Positions 56,901 through 64,000 of a DNA stretch of 64,000 nucleotides are shown here, in pieces (position 1 is the stretch's first letter; every line of letters begins with the position of its first letter). The DNA is from Osmia lignaria lignaria. Lineage: Eukaryota > Arthropoda > Insecta > Hymenoptera > Megachilidae. Location of the stretch: the NCBI RefSeq assembly GCF_051020975.1, contig NC_135033.1, positions 10,443,501-10,507,500 on the forward strand, in the 5' to 3' direction. The position numbers and the translations under genes were made by a program. The notes below the pieces were generated by a model. It was not told where the DNA came from. It saw only the letters and a program-made list of their open reading frames with translations, and did not search any database.

Positions 56901-59900
56901 TTGCACGACGAAAGTGGGACGTTATTGGTTAATCATCTTAACTCGTTCTTTCTTTTGAATCAATTAGAAAGTGCACCACCCACCTGAATTCTGGCTTCGT
57001 TCAATTTGGTGGACCGCGCCAATTCCTCCCTGCAGTATATGTCCGGATAATGAGATTTTGCGAATGCCGATTCCAATTCTGCCAGCTGCTCCTGCGAAAC
57101 AATTGAAAGGCCGTAGTACAACCGATCAGAACTACCTCGACGGGAAATTTGAAGCGTTATACGGAAGCACCGGGATCGGGGTAATTGAAACACTATTATC
57201 CGAGAAAAAGAAGAAAAACATAGAACGAATGTGGAATGGAAGGTAAGTTCAGCATTCGTTTCGTAATTTGTAATGGTAAATGAAAGGGCGTTATTATGAC
57301 ATCCTTGGTTATTTTTATTTTACAATAAAATTTCATAATAATTATAACAAAAGGCCACATTAGCACCCTTTTGATGTAATTAGGATTTTTCTTTAAAATG
57401 GATCCTCTAATTTTACTGACAATTTTTATTTCTTACTTTTAATTATTGTATGCATTTAGTTTGCATTTAATTGCATTGCATGTTGCAATTATAATAAGAT
57501 TATACGAGGAGAGCCAGAGTCACCCTAATTACGCCAGTGTTCTTATGTTTGAAACACTTTCGCTGTCGTTGGCCATTGAGGGTCCGATCACTCAATATTA
57601 CGTGATTGATCGTGAACTCTTAGTCATTAGCAGGTGTTGAAAAATAAAATAATAAATAACAAACCTGTGTGAAAGTAGTCCTGTGCCGTCGTCGAGCAGG
57701 CGTTGGACAACTGGCGGTGGTAGGAGTATGACCGATGTGAGGACTCGAAGCACAAGGGTCGGGTTTTAACTTTTTGAAAGCCCCTTCCGCCCCTAAAATT
57801 ATAACATATCAAATTTTAAGCTTCACAGTGATATGCCACAAGTACCATTTTACAATACTTTTAAATCATTAAATCGTGTCAAACTCGATATAGTTCGAAA
57901 TTGGTCATTGTTTTCTGTAGTCGAACGATCAGCCATTTAAACGGAAGATATTCATGAAGGGTTTATGTAGTTATATTCGGGAAAGTTTAAGCTTTAATTT
58001 GATGTGCCTTAAGTAATAATTTGTCATACTTTTATGTCATGAAATCATGGTGCAAGAAGTAACACTTCTATTAACCCTTGAACAGAGGAGCCACTCTCCA
58101 TGGTCCGCCGTGCGAGAGTTAATCATATACACTTATTTCTATTATAATTTTCCAATAGAATTTTAATTCAGTGTTTCAATAATCACTAATTACATTTTAT
58201 TTTTAATTTTGCAAAAGAACATGTCCAAAATTAAAGCTTTTATTTGATTGTAGATCATTTCAAATTTCATTAGATTATAATATATTTCTTCGTGTCTAAT
58301 TAATATTTTAAAAAATTCCTAACAATAATCAACGTGTCGATGTAAAAAATGAAATTAATATCTGCATTGATTTCAAGAGAAAAAGAAACGTCCTTGTGTA
58401 AATGTCTATTGCATTAAAGAATGTAGGTAAATGAGAGAATTATGCATTCGAAGGTGTTAACTCTCGAATGCAAGAAACTGTCGATAAGACGAAGGATCTG
58501 GATTGAGAGAAACGCGGGTTTGTCTTGGTCCTTTCACGGTATCGGCTTTATGAACGAACATACGAACATACGGTCGAGGTAACGGTGGCGAGCGAAGTCC
58601 CTCGCACTATGCTAACTTGGTTAGGGCGTTAATGACCTAATCATGTTACATGCTGATTCAATGTTCAAGGATGAATGCTGTCCACTTTACATACCTTGCC
58701 CCGTTACCCGGTGAACAGTGAAACTCGGTCAAGTTCAACGAGAAGACAAGGAGGATTTTACGATCGCTTCCTTGAAGATTGATCCCTCCACCATTTCTAT
58801 CAATCTAAATACTAACCCTTTATATACATCAATGGTAGATCTACGGACGTTCGATACATACTCGATTAGAAAAATGAATAAATAAGGGATGAAACATAAA
58901 TTAGCATACTTTTATATCATCAAAATGTATTAGACTTTGTACATTTTGAAATTGGTCATTATTTATTATAATTGATGATCAGCCATTTTGTATTAAGAAT
59001 ATTAATGAAACATTTATACAGTTATTTTTGTTATAATTCGATTTGATGTATTATAAGTGGTATTTGAAAATACTTTTATGTCATCAAATTCAATCAGTAT
59101 TAAAGGGGTTGATAATTGGATTTATGTTAATTAGTTATTTGATGGCTATTTCAAGCATCTAATGTCTTCTTTTTCTAAATCACTATATTTGAAGCACCAT
59201 CTGCCTCTAATACCGTGGTAGAAATAATTACTGACAATTTTAACGAGGTGAAACTCGTTCCATAAGGAGTGACATTTTCCATGGGATTACTAGAGATGCA
59301 CATTTCTATAATCCACGCAGCTGCCCATCGTTGACATCTGCCGTTAAATTCCAGTTAGTGTGAAAAATGGTGTCTCCAATTTATCCATTTATTTTTCCAC
59401 AAATTGTAGTGTAAATTGATCGCGAATATTTGATGACACGGAAAGTCCATGATATTGCTAATTATCCCTTGATCTCTCCATGGTCCGCGCGCGAGGGTTA
59501 AAACTGATAAAAAAGATTTGGTTATTCAGAAAAGTATTCTATTCTTTTATAAATTTTTCTATATTTATTTGTGTTAATTGTAGATGTAGTTAGTAATCTA
59601 TTTTCAAAGCAGGGTCAGAATTGACCCCAATCCGTTCATCCAGTGGTGCAACCTTTCCCCGTCGGTTAACGACATTAATCTTTCTCTTTTTTCTTCAGCT
59701 TCTTTTCCTTCATTTTTTTTCTCTCTTCCCTCCTCTCTCACTTAATTCAACATTGCAGAGACTTCATTTGCATTAGAATGCTACCAGTTAGTTTCATCCG
59801 GTTTCCGGAAAGGCCGACCTTGGGAGGAAAACAAAATGCCGGACTTTCTTCGGTTAAACTAGTAGGATTATTGTACGAAACTTTAATTCTTCTTGAAACT

Positions 59901-61114
59901 CTTCTTTTTTTTTTAAACGAGAGATTTCAAAGCACAGAAAGTCTAAGGTAATTTGATGACATAAAAGTATTAAAAATAACATTTAAAGTTCGAACTTTGA
60001 TGAAAATAATTCCCTAAACCCTTCATTATGATTTCTAATATAAAACTGCTAATTGCTCAATTATCCTAACATTTAGAATTCCTATTTTGGAATAAAAAAA
60101 TTGATCATTTGGAGTCCAATTACAAAAATGGCCCTTTAAATCAGAACTACATATGTATCATTTGGGTAGAATACACTTTTGATGACAACACTCGACATAC
60201 GTGTACATGAAAACGTTTTGTGCGAACCCCATTATCACAGCTTTAGTGCTAAGCCCTTTTAAACCCTAGTGGCACATAATAATAGCCCACAGAACAGGTA
60301 CCACCATATGGTCTATCCCTCGCTCCCTATTGTCAACACCTAGGCTGATCGTATTGTCGACGAACATGTGTACTCGAAGCTCAACAAGCGGAAAATTCGT
60401 CTATATCGAGACGGCACGATGTCCATTTTTCTATCAAAGTCATCCTCGATGCATAAATCAAACAACCATTAAGAATTTTCGAGGATCATTGTTTACTTTG
60501 AATAGATCTGGGTTACAATTTTCCCCAGCACTAAATATCGACGAAATAGATTAGAATAGATACTTACCAACGGTGGAAGTTGCCCCGACGCTGCTCCTTC
60601 CGGGCGTCGCGGCGGGCGTTGGCGGGCTGGCTTCAAGTCCCTGATGTACCCCGTACAGGCTAAAATCTTGCTCGTTCGAGCTGGTGCTGCTACACTTTCT
60701 CTTCTCTTGATTATGATTCAGATGAAAGCTTTCGTTCTCGACGAGGCCGACGCCGAGCAATCCAAGGTTCGGCCTTAACTCGTCCATCAGCTTGTTCTGA
60801 CCGCAGTTGGCGGCAGCCGCCGCGGAAAAGTTCAACTGACGGCTGAAGATCGCCGGGAATATGTTGAACTGTTGATGATCGAGGCTCAAGGCGGTGGTCG
60901 GCAGAGATGAACCGCCGCCACCACCTCCGCCGACGGAGGTGCCACCGACGGAACCGACGCCGCCTGAACCGGGACCCCCGGTACCTCCGGACAGGTCGTT
61001 AGCCAGGGTGATGCCGGGGTGACCTTGTCGAGGTCTTTCGAGACGATTAACAACGTTCTTCGTCGACCTACTAGAACATCCTACGTTCTCCCCCTTCTCG
61101 AGGAAGCGCAACAA
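50984..61114 (-). CDS. Prop1: Prop1-type paired-class homeobox transcription factor (5' end open)
   Basis: Exons on the minus strand: 61114 (or further)..60568, 57792..57665, 57091..56984, 52698..52516, 51844..51745 and 51090..50984; phases 1, 0, 0, 0, 1; at least 390 residues. The 60-residue homeodomain runs from RRRHRTTFTQEQLAELESAF through KSHYPDIYCREELARSTKLN to EARIQVWFQNRRAKYRKQE, with F8, L16, F20, W48, F49, N51 and R53 intact and Gln at 50. Introns cut it after residues 10 and 46, the latter a common paired-class position. The YPDI..RE.LAR.T.L.EARIQ pattern and the RKQEK run fit Prop1. The tail has NIYPGASRGYQPYPHPH and an OAR-like WYNKSISALRMN near the end. The first exon is Gly-rich (GGGGGGG) and has no in-frame ATG before MDELRPN; an upstream exon joining near 61121 is likely. 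The role is nuclear transcriptional control, probably neural or neuroendocrine. Confidence 0.87.
53245..53365 (+). promoter_or_regulatory. CCAAT-CRE-CCAAT-TATA cluster in the intron
   Basis: GATTGGCCAATG, then TGACGTCA (a perfect CRE, about 53280), then CATTGGCCAA (about 53302), then TATATAGAG (about 53357) followed by a G/T-mixed start-like region. Four classic promoter motifs in 110 bases within AT-rich intron DNA suggest an internal promoter or enhancer reading rightward, opposite to the host gene. Confidence 0.4.
56419..56524. repeat. Copy of the CTCTCCATGGTCCG dispersed repeat
   Basis: The copy begins TTAACCCGTAAACAACGG, passes TTACAAAATATTTC and TTTTTAATTAAAATTCGGG, and ends CTCTCTCCATGGTCCGTCGT-CCGAGG. 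It matches, in the same order, the inverted copy at 63690-63790 (TTACAAAATAT, AAAATCGGGA, CTCTCTCCATGGTCCGCC). It is a member of a family of six copies with a fixed 14-bp core. Confidence 0.7.
57793..60567. other. 2.8-kb first recognised intron of the Prop1-like gene
   Basis: No exon recognised. It holds two direct copies of a roughly 200-bp repeat (about 57836-58050 and 58900-59095), an inverted partial copy near 59950, and CTCTCCATGGTCCG repeat copies at about 58093 and 59473. Confidence 0.55.
57836..59095. repeat. Two direct copies of a ~200-bp dispersed repeat
   Basis: Both copies share GAAATTGGTCATT, GATCAGCCATTT, an ATTCATGAA / ATTAATGAA step, a TTTATGTAGTTAT / TTTATACAGTTAT step, TTTGATGT and TACTTTTATGTCAT in the same order. 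The first spans about 57836-58050, the second about 58900-59095. An inverted fragment, GATGACATAAAAGTATT, starts near 59952. Identity looks moderate, so the copies are not recent. Confidence 0.5.
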
Positions 61115-61232
61115 CTTTTTTCTAATTATGCAGTTTTATCCCCCGATCGGTTATTCTTTCAAAAATATACTTCAATCGGTGATTAGTATCTTGATAGTGG
61201 AGGATCGTTTAAGTAAATGTTATTGGTTCACA

Positions 61233-61482
61233 AGGTTTCTTTTAATTTTAATCAGAATTTTTCATTAATTATTCAATTCCTGAAGAATGTAATTAGTACT
61301 GGCAGGTTTGAGGTTTATTCTTTTATATTCACAAGGTTAATCTTCTTCGTGGAACCAAGATGGTGATGAGTACGACTGGTTTCTCTTATTTTTAATTAAG
61401 AATTTTCGTTAATTATTCAATTCCAGGAGAAAGTAATTAGTATTGGCAGGTTTGAGGTTGATTGTTTTATATTTACAGGGTC
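61233..61482. repeat. Diverged tandem duplication, 144-bp offset
   Basis: TTAATTATTCAATTCC, then AATTAGTACTGGCAGGTTTG-AGGTTTATT at 61265-61322, is echoed by TTAATTATTCAATTCC and AATTAGTATTGGCAGGTTTG-AGGTTGATT 144 bases later. The region between continues the repeat more loosely. Its sequence is unrelated to the 144-bp array at 28 kb. Confidence 0.75.
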
Positions 61483-62789
61483 CTGTTTGTGAACGAACCA
61501 CTAAGATATATAACTTCTTCTTCTTCGAAGTAGGATTATTAATTAATCTGTCTTGTTGCTTCTGTATCAATAATCACCCCTCTGATGAAATTTGCATAAC
61601 AATTTAATTTGAGATTTATTTTTAATATTCACAGTATTTCTAAATAGTCCTTCTTGTAAAGAATCCACAAGATCAGTTGGTTCCTTTTCTTCTTAATCAA
61701 AGTTTTCTTCGTGAAGCGATAATTATTCACTTTGAACTTCTTCAATATCCCGCTGATGTCATTTACAAATCAATGAATCTTCATAAAATCAGACCGATGT
61801 TACAGTAATGATAGATTTGGTGATTCAAAGGTACCTTCTTCGACTATCCGGAATATTAGAACCTGAGGAACAGTTCTTCCAGTCACCACATTTAGGTTCA
61901 CTTCAACACAATACCGACGACACTGTCCGAGAACTAATCCAGATGATCTTCCTTCAGTCTCCTCTTCGATCTTTCAAAATCGAAGCCTCTTATCCTCGGT
62001 TCTCCAAATTTCTTTTAACTTCCCATTCACAATCAAAGTCTTTCTTCCTCGGTGTCTTTTCCAATCAACGATTAACGAAATACTCTTCTAGGTAAAACGA
62101 CGAAATATCTGAGAAAGAAAGATGAAAGTAAAAAAGTAACGTTCTATTCTTCCTACGGAAGATGATCGAAGATAACGGTCACGTGGAGGTTGCTGAACGA
62201 TCGACGATGATTCAAGTAGGAGAAGCCGAAGAGGAACACGGTTAATCGTAAGCTGGCCTCGATTCGAAATTCAAATGTTATTATCTGGTGGATGGCATTA
62301 GGTGGAGTCGGATGGCTGGTAGAAGGAGAAGGATGGAGGGGGGTCTCGGGAAGGGTGTACAAAGGTGGTGTGCGCCCTTGAAAATTGAAATATCGAAATA
62401 ATTGTTTAGAGAAATGGCGCGTGACCGGTGTGGCACGGTAACTGAGCCCCGAGCCAGTTGTATTTACGAGATTCACGGGGACGGATAAACGTCCGCGATG
62501 ACTATTTTCGCGCCCTTCCTTCGGGTACACGTTACGTTGATGAAAAAGACCCGAAACGATAGGAGAGTCGGCCGTGTTAGAGGGGCGACCGCTCGCCGTG
62601 AGTTCTTGTGGGATTCTGTCCGCGAAATGCAGTTATCCTCGCTGCCGAGGGGGGAGCAGAGAACGTTTAGAGGGGTTGCTACCCCCGTACGAGTGGCAGA
62701 GGAGAGAGAGGTTGTTGCCTAGAACCGAACGCGTACCCTTTTCAAATCCCCCCTCCCCCACCATTTGTGATAAGCAACGAGAAAGCACG

Positions 62790-62920
62790 AGGCACTCTCG
62801 TTGCCTCGTCCTATTGGACGGTGCGAGTGATGCGTTACCCGGGCAACCGCCAATCGCGCCTTCCCTCCGTGATACTACCCTCTGCCCCCACTCTCGCTAC
62901 CAAGATGGCGGATCTACCAA
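62790..62920. promoter_or_regulatory. GC-rich promoter-like island with RFX X-box, CCAAT and Pho/YY1 motifs
   Basis: CCTATTGGAC (inverted CCAAT, about 62810) is followed by a perfect palindromic X-box GTTACCCGGGCAAC (62834-62847), GCCAATCGCG (CCAAT) and ACCAAGATGGCGGAT (Pho/YY1-like, about 62899). The X-box form GTTRCC..GGYAAC is the RFX target found in front of ciliary genes. The ATG within the YY1 motif opens a frame of only about 21 codons. The gene it drives is not visible in this window. Confidence 0.5.
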
Positions 62921-63689
62921 TAAAAATTCCTCGGGAAAATAGCCTGCGAGCGATTTTCTTTTCCACCTAGCCCGTCGTCTACCTTTTCCAACTCACTCGC
63001 ACATACGAATGGCCCGATGTGTGCCATTCCCACTAACACCAGACAAACCGAGGGACGGTACCTTCTATCAAACTCGCACACCTTCCACCAACTCTCTTCT
63101 CCGTCTTCCTTTCTATCGTCTTCTCTCGTCTTCTCTCGTGTCATCTCTCTACTCGACACCCTCTTTACCAGCCCTTATCTTTTTCTTCTACTTCTTCTCA
63201 CTCGACTTGCCTTACTTTTTATCCGACCATCGTAGATAGCTTTTTTAATTCGCTTTCGTCTTCTTTAGACGCGTTTTTTTTGTTTTGTATCTCGTTGAAA
63301 GGTTCGTTCGAATCGAAATTTTAGATCTAATTCTAATTTCTAATGGAAGATATTTGTTTAACCTAAGGTGGAATCTTTTGATTCGTCTGTTTCACGTTTT
63401 CTTCGACTGAAGAAAAAGAAATGAAAGAAGCAAGGGTGGGTGGGGTTCGAAGAAGCAACCAAAGAGTACGAAGAGGAGCTTCTATAAAGGAGAAACGTAA
63501 AGTTTCGAAAGCTTCAGCGTCTTCGAAGTTCTTAAAAGTTTCGTGAAAAAAAGGAAGAAACTTGGTCATCACTTTCGCTGTAACGGGAAAAATCAGTTCG
63601 TTAGTTATGTTATTCGTATTTAGGTCATAAATTAAAATCATTCCTAGTTTCAAAAATGGCCCCTTGAAATCAATTGGGAAGCAACAAGC

Positions 63690-63806
63690 TTAACCCCTCG
63701 GATGGCGGACCATGGAGAGAGTCCCGATTTTATATCATTTAACTTTATGTTAATATCCTTGTATATATTTTGTAACTCACCATTGACCCATACTTCGCTG
63801 TTCAAG
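63690..63806 (-). repeat. Inverted copy of the CTCTCCATGGTCCG dispersed repeat
   Basis: Read on the minus strand: TTGAACAGCGAAGTATGGGT, GAGTTACAAAATATATAC, AAAATCGGGACTCTCTCC, CATGGTCCGCCATCCGAGG and GGTTAA at the end. This is the most complete copy and gives a unit of about 115 bp. Confidence 0.65.
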
Positions 63807-64000
63807 CTATTAAAAACAATTAAAATCATTAATCGAATCGATTTAATTAGAAGTTAATGAAATTGAATGGAAAATATTATCGACGCATGGATGGAAAAAA
63901 CGATTTCGAAATAGAATAATGGTTCGCAGAGCTGTTCGATAGAGCATCTGTTACACACACGTATCCGTGTATCGCATCAGCGTAACGTAATGCAGTTACA

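Larger units (their letters stand above)
52699..56983. other. 4.3-kb intron of the Prop1-like gene
   Basis: No exon of the gene is recognised here. It contains a promoter-like block (53245-53365), AT-rich DNA, one CTCTCCATGGTCCG repeat copy (56493-56520), a Pho/YY1-like AAAATGGCGGC at about 55690 and C-rich stretches near 53090-53170 and 55730-55800. A 40-codon frame after a TTTTTTTCAG at 55432-55441 was considered and not called. Confidence 0.55.
61115..64000. other. Non-coding interval upstream of the Prop1-like gene
   Basis: No coding exon established. The left part has a roughly 100-bp sequence repeated at a 144-base offset (61233-61482). The right part has a GC-rich island with a promoter-like cluster (62790-62920) and a CCATGGTCC repeat copy at 63690-63806. 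The missing first exon of the Prop1-like gene may lie here or beyond the window. Confidence 0.5.

Noticed and set aside
60330..60554. 74-codon plus-strand frame next to the first recognised Prop1-like exon
   Set aside because: Opposite strand to the gene, no motif, and it lies in its intron.
62153..62530. 125-codon minus-strand frame considered as the missing first exon of the Prop1-like gene
   Set aside because: No donor in a phase that joins the exon at 61121-60568 and no resemblance to homeobox N-termini; Pro/Thr/Ser composition alone is not enough.
1..64000. tRNA, rRNA, viral or bacterial insertions
   Set aside because: No tRNA B-box with paired arms, no rRNA-like stretch, and no reverse transcriptase, integrase, capsid or transposase frame was recognised in the reading frames examined.

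Overview
The window is nuclear DNA from a holometabolous insect. An AT-rich background, short introns with clean GT..AG sites, a cluster of small chitin-binding cuticular protein genes, a disembodied-type ecdysteroid P450 and many small TA- or TTAA-flanked inverted-repeat elements all fit Hymenoptera, probably a bee. The species cannot be fixed from sequence alone. Exon models were built by eye from reading frame, splice phase and family resemblance; every multi-exon model given as complete closes in frame.

Layout. 1-3110 (+): the 3' end of Asap (Arf GAP with SH3, ankyrin and PH domains), ending in its SH3 domain. 3111-7882: non-coding, with inverted-repeat elements, a minisatellite and a pre-miRNA-like hairpin. 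7883-10263 (-): a 12-exon SAXO/FAM154-type axonemal microtubule gene. 10712-12590 (+): an RR-1 cuticular protein with a possible alternative first exon. 13619-15991 (-): a divergent cuticular protein with two R&R-like segments. 16.9-17.6 kb: two weak small-protein candidates. 18991-21067 (+): dib/CYP302A1. 21202-22871 (-): Rpt1/PSMC2, tail to tail with dib. 24207-25292, 27693-30363 and 33732-34281 (all -): three more RR-1 cuticular proteins, each with a four-codon first exon and an upstream TATA box. 34.3-42.3 kb: non-coding, with two promoter-like islands that may carry 5' exons of the next gene. 42356-46611 (+): acid sphingomyelinase. 50984-61114 (-): a Prop1-type paired-class homeobox gene, open at its 5' end. 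61.1-64 kb: non-coding, with a GC-rich promoter-like island carrying an RFX X-box.

How the genes relate. Five cuticular genes lie between 10.7 and 34.3 kb, interrupted by dib and Rpt1. Ecdysone made through dib controls cuticle gene expression during moulting, but nothing here shows that the neighbourhood is functional. The other genes are unrelated housekeeping, signalling, ciliary or developmental genes.

I found no prokaryote-like system, virus, CRISPR array or tRNA. The least ordinary content is the non-coding DNA: several MITE families with visible target duplications, a 144-bp tandem array inside a cuticular gene intron, a dispersed repeat with a fixed CTCTCCATGGTCCG core, a 33-bp repeat at two distant loci, and a candidate miRNA hairpin.
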